Source: Azohydromonas sediminis | Lineage (GTDB): Bacteria; Pseudomonadota; Gammaproteobacteria; Burkholderiales; Burkholderiaceae_C | Length of the DNA stretch: 64,000 nt | NCBI RefSeq assembly: GCF_003574675.1 | Contig: NZ_QOAZ01000004.1 | Span: forward strand, 62,001-126,000 | Reading direction: 5' to 3' | Shown here: positions 53,648 through 62,338 of the stretch, piece by piece | Layout: every line of letters starts with the position of its first letter | Numbering within the stretch: the first letter of the stretch is position 1 | Program-made: the position numbers and the translations under genes | Notes under the pieces: generated by a model | Database searches by the model: none | Told to the model about the DNA's origin: nothing | Seen by the model: only the letters and a program-made list of their open reading frames with translations

Positions 53648-55893
53648 GCCACGACGCGGGCCTGCACGCCGACGACGCGACCGAGTCCGCGCCGAAGGTG
53701 CTGCTCGTCGACGACGACGAGGTCAACCTGATGCTCACCGCGATCGCGCTGCGCGACCGCGGCTTCGCGATCACCGAGGCCGCCGGCGGCGAGCAGGCGC
53801 TGCGTATGCTGGCCCACTTCGCGCCCGACGTCATCGTGCTCGACGCGCTGATGCCGGGCATGGACGGCTTCCAGACCTGCGAGGCGCTGCGCTCGATGCC
53901 GGCGTTCGAGAACATCCCGGTGCTGATGCTCACCGGGCTCGACGACGAGGCGTCGATCAACCGCGCCTACCAGGCCGGCGCGACCGACTTCTTCGTCAAG
54001 AGCACGCAGTGGAGCCTGCTCGCCGGGCGCCTGCGCTACCTGCTGCGCGCATCGCGGCTGCGGCTCGAACTCGAGCGCAGCAAGGCGCGCCTGGCGCGCG
54101 CGCAGGATCTGGCCAAGATGGGCAGCTTCGACTGGCGGCGCGGTGCCGACGGCGTCGGCGGCGTGCTCGTGATGTCGCCCGAGGGGCTGCGCGTGTTCGG
54201 CTACGGCCCCGGCGAGCGGCCGATGCTGCACGCGCTGCTGCGCCTCGTGCCGGTCGAGACGCGGCGCAGCTTCGTGCGGCTGCTGCGCGGCGTGCTGGCG
54301 CACAGTTCGGTGCTGGCCACCGACCTGCCGGTGACGCTGCCCGACGGGCGTCACCGCATCATCCACGTCGAGGCCGAGCCCGAGTACAACGAGCACGGCC
54401 AGAGCATCGGCTATACCGGCATCGTGCAGGACGTGACCGACCGCCGCGCGGCCGAGGACCACATCCGCCGGCTGGCCAACTTCGACCCGCTCACCGGCCT
54501 GCCGAACCGCCACCAGCTGATCTGGCGCACCGAGCGCGCGCTGCAGCACGCGCGGCGCATGGGCCACAGCGTCGCGCTGCTGCTGATCGACCTCGACCGC
54601 TTCAAGAACATCAACGACACGCTCGGCCACACGGCCGGCGACGAGCTGCTGATCGAGGTCGCGCGCCGCCTGCGTGGCTGCGTGCGCCACAGCGACCAGG
54701 TGCTCGAAGGCGCCGTCGAGGCGGTCGGGCCGGCGTGGCACCGCAAGCTCGAGGCGGTGGGGCGGCTCGGCGGCGACGAGTTCGTCGCGCTGCTGCCCGA
54801 GGTCGGCGACGAGCGCGACGCCGAGCGCGTCGCGCAGCGCATGCTCGACGTGATGCGCGAGCCGATCTTCGTCGGCGGCGGCGAGTGGGTCGTCACCGCC
54901 AGCATCGGCATCGCGATGTTTCCGCGCGACGGCCAGACGGTGGCCGACCTGATGCGCAACTCCGACGTCGCGATGTACGCCGTCAAGGACCAGGGCAAGA
55001 ACGCCGCGGCGGTCTACAGCCCGCTGCTGATGGGCCGCGGGCGCGAGCGCCTCGAGCTCGAGAGCGCGCTGCACAAGGCGATCGAGCGCGACGAGCTCGT
55101 GCTGCACTACCAGCCCAAGGTCGACGTGCGCTCGGCGCGCGTCGTCGGCGTCGAGGCGCTGATGCGCTGGCAGCGCGGGGGCACGCTGGTGTCGCCGGCG
55201 GACTTCATTCCGCTGGCCGAGGAGACCGGCCTGATCGTGCCGATGTCGGAGTGGCTGCTGCGCGAGGCCGCGCGTCAGGCGCGTGCGTGGCAAGACTGCC
55301 TTGGTCACCCGCTGCCGGTGGCGGTCAACATGCCCACGCGCATCTTCGAGCGCAGCGACCTCGTCGACCGCATCCACGACGCGCTCGCGCTGCACGGGGT
55401 GGCGCCGTCGACGCTGCTGCTCGAGATCACCGAGAGCAACCTGATGAAGAACCTGCAGGACGTGATCCCGTCGCTGCACCGGTTGAACGAGGTCGGCGTC
55501 GAGGTGTCGATCGACGACTTCGGCACCGGCTACTCGTCGCTCGCGTACCTCGGCACGCTGCCGATCTCGGAAGTGAAGATCGACAAGGCCTTCGTGCGCG
55601 AGCTCGGCGTCGCGCCGAAGGGTGCGGCGGTGATCGCCGCGATCATCGCGCTCGGGCGCGCGCTCGGGCTGCGCGTGATCGCCGAGGGTGTCGAGTCGCT
55701 GCGGCAGATGGACGAGCTGCACCGTCTGGGCTGCTCGCTGATGCAAGGCTACCAGTTCAGCCGCCCGGTGCCGGCCGCCGAGCTCGAGGGCTGGCTGCGC
55801 AGCGCGGTACTGCCGCGCAAGGCGCCGCCGTTCGGTGCCGCCGGCGATGCCGATGCCATCGACGCGAAGCGCGCCGGTGGCGCGCGCGCCTGA
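53644..55893 (+). CDS. REC-PAS-GGDEF-EAL response regulator (c-di-GMP turnover)
   Basis: 749 residues: receiver (about 18-130, Asp67 in IVLDALMPG), a PAS-like region (about 160-270), GGDEF (about 275-450) and EAL (about 470-720). EAL looks active: GVEALMRW, EITESNL and DDFGTGYSS are all present. The GGDEF motif is intact (RLGGDEF), but 19 residues are inserted between the I-site-like RHSD and the motif (54703-54759). It may degrade c-di-GMP, make it, or switch between the two by phosphorylation. It is coupled to the Hpt protein by ATGA. Confidence 0.92.
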   Translation: MSHDAGLHADDATESAPKVLLVDDDEVNLMLTAIALRDRGFAITEAAGGEQALRMLAHFAPDVIVLDALMPGMDGFQTCEALRSMPAFENIPVLMLTGLDDEASINRAYQAGATDFFVKSTQWSLLAGRLRYLLRASRLRLELERSKARLARAQDLAKMGSFDWRRGADGVGGVLVMSPEGLRVFGYGPGERPMLHALLRLVPVETRRSFVRLLRGVLAHSSVLATDLPVTLPDGRHRIIHVEAEPEYNEHGQSIGYTGIVQDVTDRRAAEDHIRRLANFDPLTGLPNRHQLIWRTERALQHARRMGHSVALLLIDLDRFKNINDTLGHTAGDELLIEVARRLRGCVRHSDQVLEGAVEAVGPAWHRKLEAVGRLGGDEFVALLPEVGDERDAERVAQRMLDVMREPIFVGGGEWVVTASIGIAMFPRDGQTVADLMRNSDVAMYAVKDQGKNAAAVYSPLLMGRGRERLELESALHKAIERDELVLHYQPKVDVRSARVVGVEALMRWQRGGTLVSPADFIPLAEETGLIVPMSEWLLREAARQARAWQDCLGHPLPVAVNMPTRIFERSDLVDRIHDALALHGVAPSTLLLEITESNLMKNLQDVIPSLHRLNEVGVEVSIDDFGTGYSSLAYLGTLPISEVKIDKAFVRELGVAPKGAAVIAAIIALGRALGLRVIAEGVESLRQMDELHRLGCSLMQGYQFSRPVPAAELEGWLRSAVLPRKAPPFGAAGDADAIDAKRAGGARA

Positions 55894-55911
55894 GGGGCAC
55901 GCGGCGCAGCG

Positions 55912-57705
55912 ATGACCGTCACGCCGGCACAGATCGCCAAAGCGGCGCTGCGGCGCCTGGCGCTCGAGCGCCTCGAGCCCACGCCCGAGAACTACGCGCG
56001 TGCGTGGGCCGAGGAAGGCGGCGCGGCGGCGCCCGCGTTGCCGGCGCGCGCGCGCGCCGTCGTCGAGCGTCTGGCGCAGCGCGCCTGCGACGACGCCGCG
56101 CAGCGCGCCGAGCTCGTCGCCGGGCTGCTCGAGGGCCGCTGGGACGACGCGCAGCGGCTGGTCGAGCGGCTGGACGCCGGCCGCGGCTGGGCGGCGCTGA
56201 TCGAGCGCGTCGCGCGCGGGGTCGAGCGCGGCGGGCGCCACTGGACCAATGCGCGGCGCAAGGACAGCCTGCAGCGCGTGCTCGACGGCAGCCGCCACGA
56301 CGCGCAGCGGCTGCAGCAGCGTCTGCAGCAGCTGGTCACGAGCTGGGAGCACGATAGCGTCGACGATCCGGTGGACACCGGCATCGACCCGATGCTCGAC
56401 CTCGCCGAGCCGCCGGCCGCGCCGACCGCCAACGCCGCGTCATCGGTGGCCAGCCTCGTGCCCGACGCACCGCCCGCGCGCTGCGCCGCCGCGCCCACCG
56501 CCGACGCCTGGCCGCCGGTCGCGCAGGCGCTCGAGTGCACCGTGCGCGCGGCGCTGCCCAGCGACGAACCGCGTCCCGCGGCGCTGGCCGACGAGCTCGC
56601 GCGGCTGGCCGCGCGCATCGCCGACCAAGGTGCGACACCGGCGCTGGCCGCGGCTGTCGGCGCGGTGTGCGAGCGCGCGCGCCGCTGGCTCGGTCACCGG
56701 CACCAGCTCGTCGAGCAGCTCGCGTCGCTGTGCCGCGAACTGACCGCCGGTCTCGCCGACCTGGCCGAGGACGCGAGCTGGACGCAGGGGCAGCTGCGCG
56801 CCGTCGAGGCACGGCTGGATGGCGGAGTCAACGCGCGCAGCGTCAAGGCCGCGGCCGATTTGCTCGCGCACACCCGCGCCCAGCAGCAGCGCCTGCGTGC
56901 CGAGCGCGACCGCGCGCGCGACGCGCTGCGCACGCTCGTCGAGAAGCTGCTCGCGCAGCTCGGCGAGGTCGACGAGCGCACCGGCGGCTACGGCCAGCGC
57001 CTCGAGCGCTACGAGGCGCAGATCCGCGAGGCGACGTCGATCGACGACCTCGCCGGCCTCGTGCAGCGCATGCTGGCCGACAACCGCGAGGTGCAGGCCG
57101 GCGTGCACGCGACGCGCGAGCGGCTGCGCGCCGAGCACGCGCGCGCGGCCGAACTCGAGTCGCGCGTGCGCGCGCTCGAAGACGAACTGCGCCGGCTCTC
57201 GGACGAGGTCTCCACCGACGCACTGACCGAAGTCGCCAACCGCCGCGGGCTGCTGCAGGCGTTCGACATCGAGCGCTCGCGCGTCGAGCGCGCGCCGGTC
57301 GATGCCGTGCCGCCGCTGGCGGTGGGGCTGCTCGACATCGACAACTTCAAAAAGCTCAACGACACGCTCGGGCACGCGGCCGGCGACGTCGCGCTGAAGG
57401 CGCTGGCCGCGCGTGTGCGCGACGCGCTGCGCCCGTCCGACACGGTCGGGCGCTGGGGCGGCGAGGAGTTCGTCGTGCTGCTGCCGGGCACTGGCGTCGA
57501 CGAGGCGCAGCAGGTGCTGACGCGGCTGCAGCGCGCGCTCAGCGCGAGCCTGTTCCTGCACGAAGGGCAGGAGGTGTTCGTGACCTTCTCGGCCGGCGTC
57601 ACCGCGTGGCGACCCGGCGAGGCGATCGACGCTGCGCTCGAGCGCGCCGACGAGGCGCTCTACGAGGCCAAGCGCACGGGCAAGAACCGCACCTGCGTGG
57701 CTTGA
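55912..57705 (+). CDS. Diguanylate cyclase (GGDEF)
   Basis: 597 residues. A long helical, Arg/Ala-rich N-terminal region (about 1-420) has coiled-coil stretches, with no membrane segment or known sensor fold that I can recognise. The C-terminal GGDEF domain (about 430-597) has the active motif GRWGGEEFVVLLPG and an intact I-site RPSD five residues before it, so product inhibition is likely. FKKLNDTLGHAAGDVALKAL is the substrate-binding helix. It follows the REC-PAS-GGDEF-EAL gene by 18 bp, so synthesis and breakdown of c-di-GMP are encoded together. Confidence 0.9.
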   Translation: MTVTPAQIAKAALRRLALERLEPTPENYARAWAEEGGAAAPALPARARAVVERLAQRACDDAAQRAELVAGLLEGRWDDAQRLVERLDAGRGWAALIERVARGVERGGRHWTNARRKDSLQRVLDGSRHDAQRLQQRLQQLVTSWEHDSVDDPVDTGIDPMLDLAEPPAAPTANAASSVASLVPDAPPARCAAAPTADAWPPVAQALECTVRAALPSDEPRPAALADELARLAARIADQGATPALAAAVGAVCERARRWLGHRHQLVEQLASLCRELTAGLADLAEDASWTQGQLRAVEARLDGGVNARSVKAAADLLAHTRAQQQRLRAERDRARDALRTLVEKLLAQLGEVDERTGGYGQRLERYEAQIREATSIDDLAGLVQRMLADNREVQAGVHATRERLRAEHARAAELESRVRALEDELRRLSDEVSTDALTEVANRRGLLQAFDIERSRVERAPVDAVPPLAVGLLDIDNFKKLNDTLGHAAGDVALKALAARVRDALRPSDTVGRWGGEEFVVLLPGTGVDEAQQVLTRLQRALSASLFLHEGQEVFVTFSAGVTAWRPGEAIDAALERADEALYEAKRTGKNRTCVA

Positions 57706-57723
57706 CCCCCGAAGCGCCTTCGG

Positions 57724-57743
57724 CCCCCCCACCCCCGGGGGGG
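57724..57743. terminator. C7/G7 hairpin after the diguanylate cyclase gene
   Basis: Seven C at 57724-57730 can pair with seven G at 57737-57743 around ACCCCC. It forms the left part of the repeat element at 57750-57780, as at the other copy. It likely ends the signalling transcript, though without a T tract. Confidence 0.4.
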
Positions 57744-57749
57744 CGCCGC

Positions 57750-57780
57750 CAGCGGACCGGCGAAGCCGGATCCGCGGCGG
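57750..57780. repeat. Intergenic repeat, copy 2
   Basis: 31 nt identical to 7724-7754, again downstream of a gene and behind a C/G hairpin. The flanks after the identical part differ slightly (CTGCTGAAGG against TCGCTGGAAG). Confidence 0.7.
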
Positions 57781-57829
57781 CTGCTGAAGGTGCACCGTGC
57801 CGGTGTAGCCCTGGCGCTTTCAGCGACCT

Positions 57830-58963
57830 TCAGCGCCGACGCACGCGCAGTGCGTGCGCATCGAGCCCCTCGCGCACGACGGCGTCGGGCAGCGGCCGCC
57901 CGGTGAGCAGCGCCGCGCACGCGGCGCCCATCGCGGCGCTGGTCTGGATGCCGTAGCCGCCGAGCGCGGCGAACCGGAAGAAGCCGGGGGCGAGCGGGTC
58001 GAAGCCGCTGACGGGTTCGCCGTCGGCGACGAACGGGTGCAGCCCGGCCCAGGTGCGGCGCGGGCGGCGGATCGTCATCGTCGTCGCGCACTCGATGCGG
58101 TGGATGCCCAGCGCGATGTCGAACTCCTCGGGCACGACGTCGTGCGGCGCGACCGGGTCGGCGTTGGCCGGCGAGCCGAGCAGCAGGCCGGCGTCGGGCT
58201 TGAAGTACCAGCCCTCGTCGACGGCGGCCACGCACGGCCAGTCGCGCGTGTCGACGCCGTCGGGCGGCGCGAACACGAAGGCCGAGCGCCGGCGCGGCTC
58301 GATGCCGATCGCCGCGACGCCGGCCCGCGCCGCCACCGCGTCGACCCACGCGCCGGCGGCGTTGACGACGGTGCGTGCGGCCCACGGGCGACCACCGGCG
58401 GTGAGCCGCCAGACGTCGCCGTCGCGCGCCAGCGCCGTGACTTCCGCGTCGCACACGAGCTGCACGCCGCGCGCACGGGCGCCGCGCAGGAAGCCCTGGT
58501 GCAGCGCGTCGACGTCGAGGTCGGCGGCCAGCGGGTCGAGCACCGCGGCGGCCGTCGTCTCGGGCCGCAGCACCGGCACGCGCGCGAGCGCCGCATCGCG
58601 GTCCAGCCACTGCGCCGGGCAGCCATCGTGCACGAGCGTGGCGTGCAGTGCGCGCGCCGCGTCGAGCTGGTCGGGCGTGGCCACGTACAGCGCACCGCGC
58701 GGGCGCAGCAGCGGTGTCGCCGCGAAGCCCGGCGGTGGCTGCTCGAGAAAGGGCCGGCTCGCGCGCGTCAGCGCGCGCACCTGCGGCGGCCCGTAGCTCT
58801 CCATGAACATCGCCGCCGAGCGTCCGGTGCTGTGGTGTCCCGGCTGCGCCTAGCGCTCGAGCAGCAGCACGCGCGCATGCGCGCTGGCGAAGTACGCGAC
58901 CGACGCCCCGGCGATGCCGGCGCCGACGACGGCGAAGTCGTACGGCGGCGCGGCGGGGCTCAT
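57830..58963 (-). pseudogene. FAD-dependent amino-acid/glycine oxidase-like gene with in-frame amber codon
   Basis: The start ATG at 58963 gives an FAD Rossmann motif AVVGAGIAGASVAYFASAHARVLLLER, then TAG (58850-58852), then the same frame continues AQPGHHSTGRSAAMFMESYG and about 325 further residues to a DadA/ThiO-like end (GYGIQTSAAMGAACAALLTG). In relatives this position is usually Glu, so a GAG-to-TAG change is the simplest reading. The stop removes everything except the first 37 residues. A restart at the internal ATGs (58810) would lack the FAD-binding loop. An assembly error is possible but would need one base. Confidence 0.85.
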
Positions 58964-58978
58964 CGGCGAGGTCGGGGG

Positions 58979-59066
58979 TGGCGGAAGCGGTGGGATTCGA
59001 ACCCACGAACGGTTGCCCGTTGCCGGTTTTCAAGACCGGTGCCTTCAACCACTCGGCCACGCTTCC
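58979..59066 (-). tRNA. tRNA-Ser (anticodon TGA)
   Basis: On the minus strand, acceptor GGAAGCG pairs with CGCTTCC, then discriminator G and an encoded CCA (58979-58981). The anticodon loop CTTGAAA gives TGA at 59030-59032. The variable arm is long, as in serine tRNAs. The T-arm GTGGG/CCCAC encloses TTCGAAT. It starts 17 nt after the apaH stop on the same strand, so it may be processed from an apaH transcript. Confidence 0.96.
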
Positions 59067-59083
59067 CGCGGGCCGATTCTCGC

Positions 59084-59920
59084 TCACCCCTGTGCGGCGA
59101 CGCCCGGCGCCAGCGCCTGCGCGCAGCGCACCTGCACGACGTCGCGCCGCCCGCCGTCGACGCGCACCGCGGTGAGGAGGCCGCCCCAGACGCAGCCGGT
59201 GTCGAGCGCGAGCAGGTCGGCGCGCTCGACCAGCCCGAGCGTACTCCAGTGGCCGAACGCGATCGGCGTGCCCGCGGTGCGCCGGCCCGGCGCATCGAAC
59301 CACGGCACGAGCCCGGGCGGCGCGGCGTCGGCGCCTTCCTTGACCTGGAAGTCGAGCGTGCCGTCGGCGTGCACGAAGCGGATGCGCGTCAGCACGTTGA
59401 TCACGAAGCGCCAGCGGTCGGCGCCTTGCAGGTCGTCGCGCCAGCGTGCCGGTTCGTTGCCGTACATGACCTGCAGGAACCCGGGCAGGTCGGGGTCGCG
59501 CAGCATCGCCTCGACCTCGCGCGCCAGCGCCAGCGTTTGCGCGGCGTCCCACGCGGGCGCGACGCCGGCGTGCACGAGCAGCCAGCCGTGCGCGGTGTCG
59601 GCCAGCGGCAGGTGGCGCACCCAGTCGATCCACGCGTCGCGGTCGGCATCGTCGAGGATGTCGCGCAGCGTGTCGGTGCGGTGTTCGCGGCGCACGCCGT
59701 GGGCCACCGCGAGCAGGTGCAGGTCGTGGTTGCCGAGCAGACAGGTCGCGCTGCTGCCGAGCGCACGCAGCCGCCGCAGCACCGCGAGCGACTGCGGCCC
59801 GCGGTTGACGAGGTCGCCGAGCACGTGCAGGCGGTCGCGCGACGGCGAGAAACCGATTTCGGCGAGCAGACGCGCGAACGCGTCGTCGCAGCCCTGCAGG
59901 TCACCGACGAGGTAGTGCAT
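59084..59920 (-). CDS. apaH: Bis(5'-nucleosyl)-tetraphosphatase, symmetrical
   Basis: 278 residues. The metallophosphatase motifs are LVGDLQGC (1), GDLVNRGPQS (2) and LLGNHDLHLLA (3), then VHAGVAP. It splits Ap4A into two ADP in the cytoplasm and also acts on Np4-capped RNA in E. coli. The length matches the family. The gene precedes tRNA-Ser(TGA) on the same strand and is divergent from the CNNM-type gene. Confidence 0.95.
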   Translation of the reverse strand: MHYLVGDLQGCDDAFARLLAEIGFSPSRDRLHVLGDLVNRGPQSLAVLRRLRALGSSATCLLGNHDLHLLAVAHGVRREHRTDTLRDILDDADRDAWIDWVRHLPLADTAHGWLLVHAGVAPAWDAAQTLALAREVEAMLRDPDLPGFLQVMYGNEPARWRDDLQGADRWRFVINVLTRIRFVHADGTLDFQVKEGADAAPPGLVPWFDAPGRRTAGTPIAFGHWSTLGLVERADLLALDTGCVWGGLLTAVRVDGGRRDVVQVRCAQALAPGVAAQG

Positions 59921-60029
59921 CGGCGCATTGTGCCGGCCGGGGCCGGCGCGGCTTCGGGGCTGGGCACGGCCCCTCTGCTACGCTGCGGTGGTGCTGACAG
60001 GCGCCCGGCCTCGACCGGCCGGGTCTTCG

Positions 60030-61349
60030 ATGGAGACGGCGCTGCTGGTGTTCCTGATCCTGCTCAACGGGGCGTTCGCGATGGCCGAGATGGGCCTGAC
60101 GGCGGCGCGCAAGGCCCGGCTGCAGGTCATGGTCGAGACGGGCGACAGCGGGGCGCGCGCGGCGATGGTGCTGCACGACGACCCCACGCGCTGGCTGTCG
60201 ACGGTGCAGGTGGGCATCACGTCGATCGGGCTGCTCAACGGCATCGTCGGCGAGGCGGCGTTCGCCGAGCCGCTCGCGGCGTGGCTCGTCACGGCGCTGC
60301 CGCTGCCGGACCACGTCGCCGCTGTGGCGGCCACCGCGCTCGTCGTCGTGCTGATCACGTACGCGACGATCGTCTTCGGCGAGCTGGTGCCCAAGCGGCT
60401 GGGGCAGATGTACCCCGAGCCGGTCGCGCGGCTCGTCGCGCGGCCGATGATGTGGATGTCGACGGCGGCCAAGCCGTTCGTCGCGCTGCTGTCGGCGTCG
60501 ACGCGCGCGGTGCTGCGGCTGCTGGGCATCAGCGGCCAGCCGCCCGGCGCGAGCGTGACCGAGGAGGAGATCGCCGCACAGCTCGAGGAGGGCGTCGGCG
60601 CCGGCGTGATCGAAGCGCAGGAGCACCGCATGGTGCGCAACGTGTTCCTGCTCGACGAGCGGCAGGCCGGCTCGATGATGGTGCCGCGCGCCGAGATCGT
60701 CTGGCTCGACGCCGACGCCCCCCTCGACGACGTGCGGCGCGTGCTCGACGAGGCGGCGCACGCGCGCTACCCGGTGTGCCGCGGCGGCCTCGACGACGTG
60801 CTCGGCGTCGTGTCGTCGCGGCAGCTGCTGCGCCAGCTCGTGCGCGGGCAGCCGCTGTCGCTCACCGACGGCCTCGAGCCGCCGGTGTTCGTGCCCGAGA
60901 CGCTGACCGGTATGGAGCTGCTCGAGCACTTCAAGGCCGCCGGCGCCGAGCTCGTGTTCGTCGTCGACGAGTACGGCGCGGTGCAGGGGCTGGTGACGGT
61001 GCGCGACGTGCTCGAGGCGATCGCCGGGGAGTTCAGGCCGCCCGCCGGCGAGGAGGCGGAAGCCTGGGCCGTGCAGCGCGACGACGGCAGCTGGCTGTTC
61101 GACGGCCTCATTCCGGCGCTGGAGTTGAAGGACCGCCTCGCGCTGCGCGCGCTGCCCGACGAGGATCTTGGGCGCTACAACACGCTGGCCGGCATGATCA
61201 TGCTGCTGCTCGGGCGCGTGCCCGAGGTCGCCGACCACGTCGAGTGGCAGGGCTGGCGCTTCGAGGTGGTCGACATGGACGGCAAGCGCGTCGACAAGGT
61301 GCTCGTCAGCCGGCTGCCGGCGCTGCCCGACGACGAGGCGCGCGCGTAG
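60030..61349 (+). CDS. CNNM/CorC-family membrane protein (HlyC/CorC)
   Basis: 439 residues. A DUF21 membrane part (about 1-190; LLVFLILLNGAFAMAEMGLTAARKARL) has three to four helices, then two CBS domains (about 210-330: VPRAEIVWL, PVCRGGLDDVLGVVSSRQLLRQL, VDEYGAVQGLVTVRDVLEAIAGE) and a C-terminal CorC_HlyC transporter-associated domain (about 350-430). Bacterial members move Mg2+ or Co2+ or affect their export. The ATG at 60030 places the first helix at the start; the longer reading has a Pro/Arg-rich shadow. 16 bp separate its stop from the convergent IclR gene. Confidence 0.9.
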   Translation: METALLVFLILLNGAFAMAEMGLTAARKARLQVMVETGDSGARAAMVLHDDPTRWLSTVQVGITSIGLLNGIVGEAAFAEPLAAWLVTALPLPDHVAAVAATALVVVLITYATIVFGELVPKRLGQMYPEPVARLVARPMMWMSTAAKPFVALLSASTRAVLRLLGISGQPPGASVTEEEIAAQLEEGVGAGVIEAQEHRMVRNVFLLDERQAGSMMVPRAEIVWLDADAPLDDVRRVLDEAAHARYPVCRGGLDDVLGVVSSRQLLRQLVRGQPLSLTDGLEPPVFVPETLTGMELLEHFKAAGAELVFVVDEYGAVQGLVTVRDVLEAIAGEFRPPAGEEAEAWAVQRDDGSWLFDGLIPALELKDRLALRALPDEDLGRYNTLAGMIMLLLGRVPEVADHVEWQGWRFEVVDMDGKRVDKVLVSRLPALPDDEARA

Positions 61350-61365
61350 CGCCAGGTACGAAGCG

Positions 61366-62208
61366 TCAGCGGGCGGCCGCCGCTGCGTGCGGCAGCGGCG
61401 GCCATGCCGACGCGTCGCCGAGCCGGCGCGACAGCGCCTGCGCGGCGCAGCGCAGCGCGGTAGCCACCGCGCCGTCCCAGGCGGTGTCGAACGCGGGCGT
61501 CGGGCCGATGCCGGTCAGCGACAGCAGCAGCCGCTGCTGCTCGTCGAACACCGGCGCGGCCAGCGCACTGACGCCGGGCAGCGACAGGTCGACGACGCGC
61601 GCGAGGCGCCGCTCGCGCACCGCCGCGAGCCGCGCGGGCAGCTCGGCGTCGAAGCGTGCGCGCTCGGCCGCGCCGTCGCCGGCGGCGGCGCGCTCGGCCG
61701 CCAGCAGCGGCGCGACCTCGTGCCACGGCCGCCACGCGGCGAACAGCCAGCCCGACGCGGTGCCCGTCAGGCTCATCACGGTGCCGTGGCGCATCGCGAC
61801 GTGCACCGGCGACGGCGGCGGCGCGACGCGCACGATCGTCGGCCCGCGGTTGCCCCACACGGCGATCGCCATCGTGTGGCCGAGCGTCTGCGCGAGCTCC
61901 TCGATGACGGGCGTGGCCAGCCGCACCGGGTCGAACTGCTGCAGGCTGATCAACCCCAGTTGCAGCGCCAGGGGCCCGAGTCCATAGTGGCCGCTGGCCG
62001 GGTCCTGCTCGATCAGCCCGAGCTTGCCGAAGCTGACGAGATACGGGTGCGCCTTGGCTGGCGCCATGCCGGCCTCGCGCGCGAGATCCTTCAGCGGCAT
62101 CGGGCGGCCGTGGTGCGACAGCGCGAGCAGCAGCTGGCCGCCGACCTCGATGCTCTGGATCCCGCGCGAGGTGCGCCCGGGTGCGTCGGCGGGGGACCGG
62201 TCATCCAT
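61366..62208 (-). CDS. IclR-family transcriptional regulator
   Basis: 280 residues. N-terminal winged helix (about 17-85: GIQSIEVGGQLLLALSHHGRPMPLKDLAREAGMAPAKAHPYLVSFGKLGLIEQ) and a C-terminal ligand domain (about 95-255: IEELAQTLGHTMAIAVWGNRGPTIVR). IclR proteins often control degradation genes and bind a pathway aromatic or organic acid. It is divergent from a metallo-beta-lactamase-fold protein and an FAD monooxygenase, its likely targets, with AT-rich palindromes between them. Confidence 0.92.
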   Translation of the reverse strand: MDDRSPADAPGRTSRGIQSIEVGGQLLLALSHHGRPMPLKDLAREAGMAPAKAHPYLVSFGKLGLIEQDPASGHYGLGPLALQLGLISLQQFDPVRLATPVIEELAQTLGHTMAIAVWGNRGPTIVRVAPPPSPVHVAMRHGTVMSLTGTASGWLFAAWRPWHEVAPLLAAERAAAGDGAAERARFDAELPARLAAVRERRLARVVDLSLPGVSALAAPVFDEQQRLLLSLTGIGPTPAFDTAWDGAVATALRCAAQALSRRLGDASAWPPLPHAAAAAR

Positions 62209-62220
62209 CGGGGTGCTGCT

Positions 62221-62310
62221 TAGGTGGTTTTACTTATCCGAATGGATTAGACATTAGCGAACAAGATGACTAAGATCAACCCCGTAATTCAACTAAGTCA
62301 AATCGATTAA
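62221..62310. promoter_or_regulatory. AT-rich divergent control region with palindromes
   Basis: About 90 bp of clearly lower G+C than anywhere else in the window. TTATCC-GAAT-GGATTA (62234-62249) is an imperfect palindrome, AATCGATT (62301-62308) a perfect one and ACTAAG occurs twice (62269 and 62292). This is the likely operator-promoter zone for the IclR-type regulator. A possible -10 is TAAGAT at 62271-62276; no good -35 pairs with it. Confidence 0.55.
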
Positions 62311-62338
62311 CCAAGACCGAGCCGCCGAAGGTGCCGAC

